Shown here: piece after piece, positions 33,354 to 41,756 of the stretch | Layout of the letters: every line of letters begins with the position of its first letter | Numbering within the stretch: position 1 is the stretch's first letter | NCBI GenBank assembly: GCA_051846895.1 | Contig: JBPYCQ010000001.1 | Location: 1-64,000 of the forward strand | Reading direction: 5' to 3' | From: CALKAL01 sp051846895 | GTDB lineage: Bacteria > Bacillota > Bacilli > Bacillales > Alkalibacillaceae | DNA length: 64,000 nucleotides | Made by a program: the position numbers and the translations under genes | Notes under the pieces: generated by a model | Told to the model about the DNA's origin: nothing | Seen by the model: the letters and a program-made list of their open reading frames with translations, nothing else | Database searches by the model: none

Positions 33354-34454
33354 CTACAATTTGTCAGTCATAAATTTTTTAAATAAAAGTAATAACTCTT
33401 TCACTTCATCTTTTGTAAATTGTTTCAGTATAGGTTTTGTAATGTCGCTGAGTAAAACAAATTGAATCATATTTTCTTCACTTTTTTTATCTACTATCAT
33501 TTTATTAATTAATAAATCAATGTTTGGGTATTCATCTAACATGTTTAGCGGGTAGTCAAGACGTTTAACCCACTGTATATATGAATCTGTCAAAAATGAT
33601 GTGTGTTCGTTAATTTGATCGGAGATAAATAAAGCAAACATCATACCGTACATGACACATTCGCCGTGTGAATAGTTTTTAGTACTAGTTGATTCTATTG
33701 CATGACCAAGAGTATGGCCAAAATTTAAATACTTCCTTACATGACCTTCGTATTCATCTCGTTCAATAAATAATTGTTTTATTTCTATCGAACGTTTTAA
33801 TAGTGATTTGAAGTGAGGGCTATCAATATTAATTGAGTCATTTAAGTCATGTAGAAGATTTCTTAAAAATGATCGATCTGCAATCCAACCGTGTTTAACC
33901 ATTTCTGCAAAGCCTGAACGGAGCTCTTTAGAATTAAGTGAATGTAACGTATTCGTGTCGTATATTACAGCATGTGGTGGATAAAATGCACCGATTATAT
34001 TTTTAGTTTGATTTAAATTAACAGCGACTTTTCCTCCAATACTACTATCATGCGCTAATAGTGTTGTTGGAAGTTGAATAAAGCCTATTCCCCGCATATA
34101 TGTAGCTGCAACAAAGCCACTTAAGTCACCAATTACCCCACCACCTAAGGCGACTATGGCTGAGTTCCTATCGAAGCGATTGTTTAATAGAAACTTTTGT
34201 ATTTTTTCATATGTTTCTAACGTTTTAAACTTTTCACCCGGTTGAACAATAAATACTTCATATGCAATATCATGATGATCAAATGATTTCTGAACATCAT
34301 TTAAATAAAGATTAGCGACGTTTTCATCTGTAATAATGGCGATTTTTGAAAAACTAAATGGTTGAATATATTGATTTAAATCATGACGTATATCATTACC
34401 AAGATGAATATTATATTTCCTTATTTGAGAAATAACACGAATTAAATCACTCAA
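33354..34454 (-). CDS. aroB: 3-dehydroquinate synthase
   Basis: The 366-aa NAD- and metal-dependent enzyme cyclises DAHP to 3-dehydroquinate, the second shikimate step. The NAD-binding ALGGGVIGDLSGFVAATYMRG-type region (about 100-120) is intact, as are the metal ligands in the GHTLGHAIE segment and HGECV. The start is TTG at 34454, which overlaps the aroC stop (TTGA), so translation is coupled; AAAGGA lies about 10 bases upstream. The C-terminal LLLLFKKF stretch is normal for the family. Confidence 0.94.
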   Translation of the reverse strand: MSDLIRVISQIRKYNIHLGNDIRHDLNQYIQPFSFSKIAIITDENVANLYLNDVQKSFDHHDIAYEVFIVQPGEKFKTLETYEKIQKFLLNNRFDRNSAIVALGGGVIGDLSGFVAATYMRGIGFIQLPTTLLAHDSSIGGKVAVNLNQTKNIIGAFYPPHAVIYDTNTLHSLNSKELRSGFAEMVKHGWIADRSFLRNLLHDLNDSINIDSPHFKSLLKRSIEIKQLFIERDEYEGHVRKYLNFGHTLGHAIESTSTKNYSHGECVMYGMMFALFISDQINEHTSFLTDSYIQWVKRLDYPLNMLDEYPNIDLLINKMIVDKKSEENMIQFVLLSDITKPILKQFTKDEVKELLLLFKKFMTDKL

Positions 34455-35617
34455 AACGTACGAATCCTTTCCTTATAGCTCTTAATTGATTCAGTTAATT
34501 GTTCCATTGTATCTGAAGGGAATTGTTCTAATAGTGCTTTTGCAATTTCCCATGCAACAACATGTTCCATGACAACTGCCGCAGCTGGAACCGCACATGA
34601 GTCAGAACGTTCAATGCTTGCTTCAAATGGCTCTTTTGTATCGATGTCTACGCTTTCTAGTGGTTTATATAGCGTTGGTATTGGTTTCATGACACCTTTA
34701 ATAATTAATGGCATTCCAGAAGTCATACCACCTTCAAATCCTCCTAAGCGATTCGTTTTACGATAATAACCTCGTTCTTCTTCGTAGGCGATTTCATCAT
34801 GTGTTTCACTTCCTCGTCTAGAAGCTGCTTCAAAACCGATTCCGAATTCAACACCTTTAAATGCGTTAATACTAACAACACTACTTGCGATTCTTCCATC
34901 TAATTTTCGGTCATAATGAACGTGTGAACCGACCCCTGCAGGTACACCTTCAACATGTACTTCAACAATTCCTCCAATTGAATCACCTTCTTTTTTGGCC
35001 TGATCAATAGCTTCCATCATTGAGTTTTCTTTTTCTTGATCTAGCGTTCGAACTGGTGACTCATTAGAAATTTTTATTTTCTCATCAATTGATAATTGGT
35101 GTTGGTCGTTAGCAACAACATTATAAATTTGTTTTACATAACCAATTATCTTAATATCTAGTTCAAGCAATATTTTTTTAGCAATGGCTCCTGCTGATAC
35201 TCTTGCGGCCGTTTCACGTGCGGAAGATCTTTCAAGGATGTTTCTCATATCCCGATGATTGTATTTTAGAGCACCATTCAAATCAGCATGTCCTGGTCTA
35301 GGCTTTGTAAGTTGTCGCCTTATTTTTGCATCAGCATCGATAGGGTCTTCCCCCATAATATCTGTCCAATTTTTAAAGTCGTCATTTTTAATAACTAAAC
35401 TAATTGGCGATCCAAGTGTATATCCGTGACGTACACCACTCGTAATCTCAACTAGATCTTTCTCAATTTGCATCCTTCTACCACGGCCATATCCACCTTG
35501 CCTGCGCAATAACGATTCATCGATATCTTTTCTATGTAATGGTAGATGAGCAGGTACGCCTTCAATAATTGTCGTCAATTGTTTACCATGTGATTCACCA
35601 GCTGTTAAAAATCTCAT
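34451..35617 (-). CDS. aroC: Chorismate synthase
   Basis: This 388-aa FMN-dependent enzyme eliminates phosphate from EPSP to give chorismate. The family signature GESHG is at the N-terminus (about 6-10). RPGHADL near 115 and the RSSARETAARVSAGA region near 130-145 follow, and DSCAVPAA lies near the C-terminus. It is named aroF in B. subtilis. The start at 35617 is preferred over a GTG two codons earlier because of spacing from GAGGTG. It follows cheR by 9 bases. Confidence 0.96.
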   Translation of the reverse strand: MRFLTAGESHGKQLTTIIEGVPAHLPLHRKDIDESLLRRQGGYGRGRRMQIEKDLVEITSGVRHGYTLGSPISLVIKNDDFKNWTDIMGEDPIDADAKIRRQLTKPRPGHADLNGALKYNHRDMRNILERSSARETAARVSAGAIAKKILLELDIKIIGYVKQIYNVVANDQHQLSIDEKIKISNESPVRTLDQEKENSMMEAIDQAKKEGDSIGGIVEVHVEGVPAGVGSHVHYDRKLDGRIASSVVSINAFKGVEFGIGFEAASRRGSETHDEIAYEEERGYYRKTNRLGGFEGGMTSGMPLIIKGVMKPIPTLYKPLESVDIDTKEPFEASIERSDSCAVPAAAVVMEHVVAWEIAKALLEQFPSDTMEQLTESIKSYKERIRTF

Positions 35618-35626
35618 ATACACACC

Positions 35627-36409
35627 TCAATTATGAGTTACTTTTTTATAAAAAAATGTTTGCATTACTTCAAAATCGTATTCAGCCGGGTTAAATATTT
35701 GCTCAGTACTGCCTACAAATAAGACCCCGCCTTCATCTAATGATTCTGAAAAGCGATGATATACTTCTTTTTTCGCTTCTTCAGTAAAATAGATTAGTAC
35801 GTTACGACAAACGATTAAATCGTAATTGTTGTCAAAACGATCAAGAAGTAAATTGTGCTTTTTAAACGTGACACATTGTTTTATGTCTTCACTTATTTCA
35901 TATAGATTATCTTTCGCCGTAAAATACTTTTGTCTCTTATCAATCGGCACTTCTTTTAAAGACCTCTCAGGATATACACCCAATTTTGCTCGTTGGATTG
36001 CGTTTTCATCAATATCTGTTGCAAAAACTTTAATTCTATTTAAAGGCAAGAAGTCACTTAATAACATGACTAATGTATATGGCTCTTCACCTGTTGAACA
36101 GGCAGCACTCCATATTTTTAAAGTTTTATTATTTTCTAATAATGATGGCAAAATTTTTGTTTTCAATACTTCCCAGCGACTAAAATTACGATAAAACTCA
36201 GATACATTTATCGTCATACGATCTAAAAATTCATGAAATAATTGTTGATCAGAATTAAGAGCATCAAAATATGAAGAAAAATTATTAAATCCACGCTTAT
36301 CTCTTAATGTTGTTAATCGTCTTTTCATTTGCCTCTCTTTATATAGTGACAAATCAATTCCGGATTTTTGTTTAATCAACCCAATGAAATTCTCGTAATC
36401 ATCCCTCAT
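35627..36409 (-). CDS. cheR: Chemotaxis methyltransferase CheR
   Basis: This 260-aa SAM-dependent methyltransferase methylates glutamates on chemoreceptors. An N-terminal helical CheR-N domain is followed by a Rossmann domain with the WSAACSTGEEPYT motif (about 100-112), the ATDID motif near 135 and the VCRNVLIYF segment near 205. Presence of cheR implies a motile, chemotactic organism. It is the first gene before aroC, the same conserved neighbour as in B. subtilis. A TATAAT on the minus strand at 36441-36446 may be its -10 box. Confidence 0.95.
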   Translation of the reverse strand: MRDDYENFIGLIKQKSGIDLSLYKERQMKRRLTTLRDKRGFNNFSSYFDALNSDQQLFHEFLDRMTINVSEFYRNFSRWEVLKTKILPSLLENNKTLKIWSAACSTGEEPYTLVMLLSDFLPLNRIKVFATDIDENAIQRAKLGVYPERSLKEVPIDKRQKYFTAKDNLYEISEDIKQCVTFKKHNLLLDRFDNNYDLIVCRNVLIYFTEEAKKEVYHRFSESLDEGGVLFVGSTEQIFNPAEYDFEVMQTFFYKKVTHN

Positions 36410-36485
36410 CTATTTTCTCTCCCTGATATGTACTAACTCTATTATAATTAATCTAATAACAGGAATCCATTTTAAACGGTATGAA

Positions 36486-36512
36486 AAAAGCCTTGTGTAT
36501 AAGTAACACAAG
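36486..36512 (-). terminator. Terminator after ndk
   Basis: CTTGTGT (36492-36498) and ACACAAG (36506-36512) form a stem with a 7-base loop. On the minus strand GGCTTTTTTC follows. It separates ndk from cheR. Confidence 0.85.
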
Positions 36513-36523
36513 ACCTTTAAAAT

Positions 36524-36970
36524 TTAGTAAATCCACTTGTCAGCATCTTTAGTGTAGTCTAATAACTCATTTTCATTAAAAAATAGCCCAATCTCTCTTT
36601 CTGCTGACGCTTCGGAATCTGAACCATGAATGACGTTTTTACCTACTGTTAAGCCAAAATCTCCGCGAATAGTACCAACATCTGATTCAGAAGGGTTTGT
36701 TGCTCCCATCATTTTTCTAGCTGTTGCAATAACATTTTCGCCTTCCCATACCATTGCAAACACTGGGCCAGATGTGATGAATTCGACTAACTCGCCAAAA
36801 AAAGGTCTCTCTTTATGTTCGCCATAATGCTCTTCAGCAAGTTCCTGTGAAATTTGCATTAACTTTGCACCTTTTAGTTTAAAACCTTTTTTCTCGAAGC
36901 GTGCTACAACTTCTCCTACTAAATTTCTTTGTACGCCATCAGGCTTAACCATTACAAAAGTTTTTTCCAT
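36524..36970 (-). CDS. ndk: Nucleoside diphosphate kinase
   Basis: This 148-aa enzyme balances (d)NTP pools by a ping-pong phosphotransfer through the active-site histidine. H115 lies in the NVIHGSD motif. The KPDGVQR segment (about 9-15) and the ATARKMMG segment (about 82-89) are also family hallmarks. It is located between hepT and cheR as in B. subtilis, with its own terminator and a plausible promoter. Length is typical. Confidence 0.97.
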   Translation of the reverse strand: MEKTFVMVKPDGVQRNLVGEVVARFEKKGFKLKGAKLMQISQELAEEHYGEHKERPFFGELVEFITSGPVFAMVWEGENVIATARKMMGATNPSESDVGTIRGDFGLTVGKNVIHGSDSEASAEREIGLFFNENELLDYTKDADKWIY

Positions 36971-37007
36971 TGTTTTGTCACCTCTAATTTTCTTATTGAC
37001 CGTAAAA

Positions 37008-37036
37008 AGTTTATCAAATTACAGACTAAATTACAA
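37008..37036 (-). promoter_or_regulatory. Sigma-A promoter candidate for ndk
   Basis: On the minus strand TTGTAA (37031-37036) and TAAACT (37008-37013) are 17 bases apart, about 35 bases before the ndk ATG. Confidence 0.4.
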
Positions 37037-37041
37037 TTTTT

Positions 37042-38016
37042 TTAAAACGTGCGCTTGCTTAAGTAAATAGCAATTTGTTTTAAGGCTGATTTTGACTCAT
37101 TATTTGGAAGTTGTTCTAATACATGATGTGCTTTATTTAAATAAGCTTGACTATACTCATAAGCTTGATCGATTATATTTGTTTCTTTTATTTGTTCAAT
37201 TATTCCTGCTACTTTGAACTTATCGTCAGCTTGTCCTGAACCTTGAAAATAATTTTTAATTGATTCATATATTGACTCATTTTCTAGCGATAGTAATGCT
37301 GGTAAGGTTAAGTTTCCATTGAGTAAATCACTACCTACTGGCTTACCTAGTTCATCTTCAGTTGATGTAAAATCTAAAATATCATCTATTATTTGATAAG
37401 ACATGCCAATATAATATCCGTATTGCTTAAGTAATTTAACATTTTTCTCGTCTACCCCAGCAGCTAAAGCTCCCATTTCAGTACTAGAAGCGATTAATAG
37501 AGCCGTTTTTCTTTTTATTCTACGTAAATAAGTAAATAAATTTTGTTCTAAACGAAATTTGTCACGAATTTGATCTATTTCACCGATACAAAGTTCGTAC
37601 ATCGTATTAGATAATACTTGATGTAACCGATCATTTTCGAAAGGCTTTAACAATTCCAAAGTTCTTGCGAAAATGAAGTCGCCTGTATATAATGCCGTTC
37701 CATTATCCCACTGTTCATTTACTGTAGGTTTTCCTCGGCGTACCGATGCATGATCAATTACATCGTCATGAACTAAAGATGCCATATGAATTAGTTCAAG
37801 TGCAACCGCAACGTTTATTATATCTTCTTTCTGTACATCGCCAAATTGAGCTGCTAATAAGACAAAGATTGGTCTTATTCGTTTCCCACCTGCATCAAGT
37901 AAATGTGTTGACGCTGATTGAATCATCGGGTTTTCAGCGCGAGTAACTTCTCTAATCCGGTTTTCAATAAGAGTGATTTCTTTATTCATTTTAGTCATTG
38001 TAATAGCTAAATTCAT
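37042..38016 (-). CDS. hepT: Heptaprenyl diphosphate synthase component II
   Basis: The 324-aa catalytic subunit extends farnesyl diphosphate to the C35 side chain of menaquinone-7. The two aspartate-rich magnesium motifs are DDVID at 84-88 and DDILD at 211-215, and GGKRIRP lies at 43-49. The start at 38016 has AAAGGTG about 6 bases upstream; a GTG three codons earlier lies within that site. It forms an operon with menG and hepS, the latter encoding the required partner subunit. Confidence 0.95.
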   Translation of the reverse strand: MNLAITMTKMNKEITLIENRIREVTRAENPMIQSASTHLLDAGGKRIRPIFVLLAAQFGDVQKEDIINVAVALELIHMASLVHDDVIDHASVRRGKPTVNEQWDNGTALYTGDFIFARTLELLKPFENDRLHQVLSNTMYELCIGEIDQIRDKFRLEQNLFTYLRRIKRKTALLIASSTEMGALAAGVDEKNVKLLKQYGYYIGMSYQIIDDILDFTSTEDELGKPVGSDLLNGNLTLPALLSLENESIYESIKNYFQGSGQADDKFKVAGIIEQIKETNIIDQAYEYSQAYLNKAHHVLEQLPNNESKSALKQIAIYLSKRTF

Positions 38017-38036
38017 AATATTCACCTTTAATCAAA

Positions 38037-38741
38037 TCATTTTGAACCTAAATGCATAGCAGCAGCTCCTAGTGCATAACTTTTAACTTTTACATCAACA
38101 AAACCAACATCTTCAAACATTTCTTTAAGCTTGTCTTTATTAGGAAAGTTTTTAGTGGATTCATATAACCAGACATATTCTTCATAACTTTTTGCAAAGA
38201 TCTTTCCGAACAAAGGCATGATATGCTCAAAATAGAAAAAGTATAGTTGCTTGTATACCGGTAACGTCGGTTGAGATGTTTCTAGACAAACGACTTTCCC
38301 CCCTGGCTTCACAACTCGATACATTTCTTTTAACACTTGATGATAATCAGGTACATTTCTTAAACCGAAACCAATTGTTACGTAATCAAATGTATGGTCA
38401 TCATACGGTAGGTTCATAGCATCGCCATGTTGAAAAGAAATATTATTTATTCTTTCTTTTTTGATTTTCTCTTCTCCAACAGACAACATATTTTTGCTGA
38501 AGTCGAGACCTACTACTGACCCACTCGGACCGACAGCTTCAGATAATGCGATAGTCCAATCACCTGTTCCACAACATACATCAAGGCATGAAGTGCCTTT
38601 TTGTACGTTCATCCGTTTCATAACGTCTTTTCGCCAAGCTTTATGTCTTTGAAACGAAATAATCGAATTCATTCGGTCGTACCGTTTATATATTTTTTCA
38701 AATACGGAATGTACTTTTTCTGCTTTTTTATGTTGATCCAT
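38037..38741 (-). CDS. menG: Demethylmenaquinone methyltransferase
   Basis: The 234-aa UbiE/MenG enzyme uses SAM to methylate demethylmenaquinone, the last step of menaquinone synthesis. The SAM-binding DVCCGTGDWT motif (about 54-63), the YDRMNSIISF segment near 20-29 and GFGLRNVPD near 116-124 are family signatures. It sits between hepS and hepT, so head group and side chain steps are co-expressed. Length equals the B. subtilis protein within one residue. Confidence 0.96.
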   Translation of the reverse strand: MDQHKKAEKVHSVFEKIYKRYDRMNSIISFQRHKAWRKDVMKRMNVQKGTSCLDVCCGTGDWTIALSEAVGPSGSVVGLDFSKNMLSVGEEKIKKERINNISFQHGDAMNLPYDDHTFDYVTIGFGLRNVPDYHQVLKEMYRVVKPGGKVVCLETSQPTLPVYKQLYFFYFEHIMPLFGKIFAKSYEEYVWLYESTKNFPNKDKLKEMFEDVGFVDVKVKSYALGAAAMHLGSK

Positions 38742-38766
38742 AATAGTGACTTCCTTTAAAAATTAT

Positions 38767-39447
38767 TTATTGTAATGAACATTCAAGGCCATTTAATTGA
38801 TCTTTCCAATATTGCTTTCTTGAATTAAACATCAATCGATACTCATCACTTATATTATTAATGATGTTTGCCCAAGGAGTATCATCACAATTATAAACTA
38901 GGTGATAATATATTTGTGGCTTCCAATATGATTCATAGTCATTAATTTCAAAAAAATGATGAAGGGAATCGTATATACCAGCACAAATCATTTCTAATTC
39001 GATAAATAATTGATTGGGATCGATATCGTTTAAATCATCAATGTGTATTAAATTCATTTTTGATTGGTTAATTTCTTTTATAGTCGCAATAAAATGATAT
39101 AACGCATCTAATAGATGGTTGTTAGTTAATAAATTATAAAATAATGCACTATGATAGTCACCAACAAGCACTTTCAACTGATTAGTTTCTAGTGAATGTT
39201 TGGAAATGCTATCATCAAAATAAAGATCCACTTGGTCATGAATATCAATTGAACATTGAATATGTAAAAGTGACTGAAATAAAATATCAGTTTCATTGTT
39301 TAGACTAGTTTTTTTAAAAAGCTCTTGTAAAAAGTAAATTTGTTTATGTTTTAATAAATTATCGTACAGTTGATCTTTAATATAAGGGTGCTTATAAGAC
39401 TTAATAAATTTTTTCTTTATATTTGATACATTTGAAGTTATATACAA
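38767..39447 (-). CDS. hepS: Heptaprenyl diphosphate synthase component I
   Basis: This mainly helical protein of about 226 aa is weakly conserved but has the right size and position (between hbs and menG) for HepS, the non-catalytic subunit that determines chain length with HepT. Family hallmarks visible are the VLVGDYHSALFY segment (about 91-102) and the NL-rich helices after it. The start is probably TTG at 39447, which has AGGTG 6 bases upstream; a GTG at 39456 has no site. The B. subtilis genes mtrA and mtrB, normally between hbs and hepS, are absent. Confidence 0.85.
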   Translation of the reverse strand: MYITSNVSNIKKKFIKSYKHPYIKDQLYDNLLKHKQIYFLQELFKKTSLNNETDILFQSLLHIQCSIDIHDQVDLYFDDSISKHSLETNQLKVLVGDYHSALFYNLLTNNHLLDALYHFIATIKEINQSKMNLIHIDDLNDIDPNQLFIELEMICAGIYDSLHHFFEINDYESYWKPQIYYHLVYNCDDTPWANIINNISDEYRLMFNSRKQYWKDQLNGLECSLQ

Positions 39448-39542
39448 TTCAATCACCTATTCTTAAAATCAAGCAAAGATTAGAAGTACACTATGTATTG
39501 TAGCATGATATATGAGGAGAATCTAATATCTTTTATTATAAT

Positions 39543-39574
39543 AAAAAAAGGAGGGAATCGTCCCTCCTTTTTCT
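39543..39574. terminator. Terminator between hbs and hepS
   Basis: AAAGGAGGGA and TCCCTCCTTT form a 10-bp stem with an ATCG loop, flanked by A and T runs so that it works on either strand. It ends the hbs transcript just after its stop. Confidence 0.92.
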
Positions 39575-39591
39575 TGCCCTATGTATCAAAA

Positions 39592-39864
39592 TTACTTAAC
39601 AGCATCTTTTAGGGCTTTACCTGGTTTAAATGCAGGTACTTTGCTTGCTGGGATATCAATCTCTTCACCAGTCTGTGGGTTACGTCCTTTACGAGCAGAA
39701 CGTTCACGCACCTCAAAGTTACCAAAACCAATTAATTGTACTTTCTCAGAAGCTTTTAATGAATTAGTAATAGCATCAAAAACTGCATCAACAGCTTTAG
39801 AAGCGTCCTTTTTTGATAATTCTGCACTTTCAGCAACTGCATTAACTAAATCCGTCTTATTCAC
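39592..39864 (-). CDS. hbs: DNA-binding protein HU (HBsu)
   Basis: The 90-aa nucleoid protein carries the HU signature GFGNFEVRERSARKGRNPQ (about 46-64), with the DNA-intercalating arm. C-terminal PAFKPGKALKDAV is also conserved. It bends and compacts DNA and is essential in Bacillus. The start is GTG at 39864, because GGAGGTG lies 6-9 bases upstream and the protein then begins MNKTDLV as in the family. The GTG at 39873 is part of the ribosome-binding site. Confidence 0.97.
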   Translation of the reverse strand: MNKTDLVNAVAESAELSKKDASKAVDAVFDAITNSLKASEKVQLIGFGNFEVRERSARKGRNPQTGEEIDIPASKVPAFKPGKALKDAVK

Positions 39865-40005
39865 AACTTTCACCTCCTCTCAAAGGATGATGAATACTAG
39901 TTTTTAATTACTACCATTCTTACCACATTTTAATCAAACATACACGAATAAACTAATAAAAGGTCGCAGCCTTTTTAATGGTCTGATTATTAATAAACCT
40001 TGTAA

Positions 40006-40034
40006 AAAGTATTCGTGTAACAGCATATTAACAA
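40006..40034 (-). promoter_or_regulatory. Sigma-A promoter candidate for hbs
   Basis: On the minus strand TTGTTA (40029-40034) and TACTTT (40006-40011) are 17 bases apart and would give a leader of about 135 bases. The leader holds a small AAAAGG/CCTTTT hairpin near 39958-39978. A second, weaker promoter nearer the gene is possible, since B. subtilis hbs has more than one. Confidence 0.4.
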
Positions 40035-40114
40035 AAAATGGACTATCTTTCAATATAAAATCGGCTAAAAATATTGATTTTATAAGGTTTTTAGCACTTT
40101 TTTTAAGAAAAATG

Positions 40115-40146
40115 AAAAAAGCGACACTTTTTGTCGCTTTTTTTCT
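40115..40146 (-). terminator. Terminator after spoIVA
   Basis: AAAGCGACA and TGTCGCTTT (with a CTTTT loop region) form a strong stem with A and T runs at either side. It begins right at the spoIVA stop codon. Confidence 0.9.
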
Positions 40147-41623
40147 ATAAAATGATCGCGATTAATCCACCGCTACCCTCATTAATTATTCTCTCTAAAG
40201 TATCTTTCAACTTGTATCTTGCATTTTCAGGCATGAGTGTTAATTTTGCATGAATTCCCTCTCGGACGATGGAACTTAGTGATCTTCCGAAAATGTCTGA
40301 TTTCCAAATTGAAAGTGGATCTTCTTCAAAGTCTTGCATTAAATAACGCACAAGTTCTTCACTTTGTTTTTCTGTTCCGATAATTGGTGCAAATTCAGAT
40401 TCAACTTCTACTTTAATCATATGAATTGATGGAGCAACAGCTTTAAGTCTCACACCAAATCTTGGACCTTGACGAATGATTTCTGGTTCTTCTAAGCGCA
40501 TATCTTCTAATGTTGGTGATGCGATTCCATATCCAGTTTGTTTCACCATGGCAAGAGCGTCTGAGATTTGATCGTATTCCCTTTTTGCTTCTGCATAATC
40601 TTGAAGTAATTCTAAGAGGTGGTCTTTTCCTCTAATTTCAACACCAACAATTTCTTTTAGTACTTGGTCATATAGTTCATCTGATGCAAATAAATCAATT
40701 TCTGCGACTCCTTCACCCATTTCCATACCGGATAGGCGAGCTTCTGTTATAAAATCATAATCATAGAAGTCACCAACTACACGATCGACATCGCGTAATC
40801 GCTTAATGTTTTGAACAGTATCCTGAATAGACTGCTGGAATTGTTTTCTTAACCAGTGATCTTCTCTTAGAGCCATTACCCAGCTCGGTAGATTAACGTT
40901 TACTTCTAATACTGGAAACTCATAAAGTGCTTCTCTTAAAATATTGTTAATATCATCTTCATTTAATTCTTCTACTGACACTGGTAAGACTGGTATGTCA
41001 TACTCTTCTGCTAGTTCGTTTCGTAAGTTCGTTGTTTCAAATGAATGCGGCTTACTTGAATTTAACACCATAATAAATGGCTTTCCTACTTCTTTTAATT
41101 CTTCTACTACTCTTCTTTCAGCTTCAACATAATCGTCTCTTGCAATTTCGCCAAAAGAACCATCTGTTGTTACAACAATTCCGATTGTTGAATGCTCTTG
41201 AATTACTTTTCTCGTACCAATTTCTGCTGCATCATGAAATGGAATTGCTTCCTCGTACCAAGGTGTATGTATCATCCTTGGACCATTCTCATCTTCAAAT
41301 CCTTTTGCGCCTTCTACTGTGTAACCGACACAATCAACCATTCTTACTTTAACATCTAGTCCATCGTCTACTGTGATTTCTACTGCTTGGTTTGGAATGA
41401 ACTTTGGTTCCGTTGTCATAATCGTTCTTCCAGCAGCACTTTGAGGCAACTCATCTTTTGCACGTTCACGGTCAGTCTCACTCTGAATATTCGGAATGAC
41501 GACTTGGTCCATAAACTTTTTGATGAATGTTGACTTACCCGTACGTACTGCTCCGACAACGCCTAAATAAATGTCTCCATTCGTTCGTTTCGATATGTCA
41601 TGAAACACGTTGAACTTTTCCAT
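40145..41623 (-). CDS. spoIVA: Stage IV sporulation protein A (spore coat ATPase)
   Basis: The 492-aa coat morphogenetic ATPase polymerises on the forespore surface and anchors the coat basement layer. The Walker A GAVRTGKST lies at about 23-31, a Walker B-like VDCVGYT near 98-104, and the very conserved C-terminus ends GGLIAIIL. Length is identical to the B. subtilis protein. The start at 41623 has GGAGGG about 6 bases upstream; an in-frame extension of 11 codons is rejected. A SigE-like promoter match lies upstream. It shows that the organism forms endospores. Confidence 0.98.
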   Translation of the reverse strand: MEKFNVFHDISKRTNGDIYLGVVGAVRTGKSTFIKKFMDQVVIPNIQSETDRERAKDELPQSAAGRTIMTTEPKFIPNQAVEITVDDGLDVKVRMVDCVGYTVEGAKGFEDENGPRMIHTPWYEEAIPFHDAAEIGTRKVIQEHSTIGIVVTTDGSFGEIARDDYVEAERRVVEELKEVGKPFIMVLNSSKPHSFETTNLRNELAEEYDIPVLPVSVEELNEDDINNILREALYEFPVLEVNVNLPSWVMALREDHWLRKQFQQSIQDTVQNIKRLRDVDRVVGDFYDYDFITEARLSGMEMGEGVAEIDLFASDELYDQVLKEIVGVEIRGKDHLLELLQDYAEAKREYDQISDALAMVKQTGYGIASPTLEDMRLEEPEIIRQGPRFGVRLKAVAPSIHMIKVEVESEFAPIIGTEKQSEELVRYLMQDFEEDPLSIWKSDIFGRSLSSIVREGIHAKLTLMPENARYKLKDTLERIINEGSGGLIAIIL

Positions 41624-41676
41624 TCTATCCCTCCGACCCTGTACAATATCGTACACCTATTATTCGATGCAATATT

Positions 41677-41706
41677 AATTTATGACGTTGTCCTATTCAA
41701 TTATGA
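41677..41706 (-). promoter_or_regulatory. SigE-like promoter candidate for spoIVA
   Basis: On the minus strand TCATAATT (41699-41706) and CATAAATT (41677-41684) lie 14 bases apart. The -10 matches the SigE consensus CATACAnT at seven of eight positions. Spacing is right for SigE, and spoIVA belongs to the mother-cell SigE regulon in B. subtilis. Confidence 0.45.
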
Positions 41707-41717
41707 CTTAAATCAAT

Positions 41718-41755
41718 AAAAAAATAGAGATTCTATATAAAGATTAGAATCTCTA
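41718..41755 (-). terminator. Terminator after yphF
   Basis: AGAGATTCTA (41726-41735) and TAGAATCTCT (41745-41754) form a perfect 10-bp stem. On the minus strand ATTTTTTT follows. It isolates yphF from spoIVA. Confidence 0.92.
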
Positions 41756-41756
41756 G

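Noticed and set aside
35826..36194. A 122-codon plus-strand ORF over cheR
   Set aside because: It is antisense to the conserved SAM-binding core of CheR and has no initiation signal.
39581..39907. A 108-codon plus-strand ORF across hbs
   Set aside because: It is antisense to the highly conserved HU gene and runs through its terminator.
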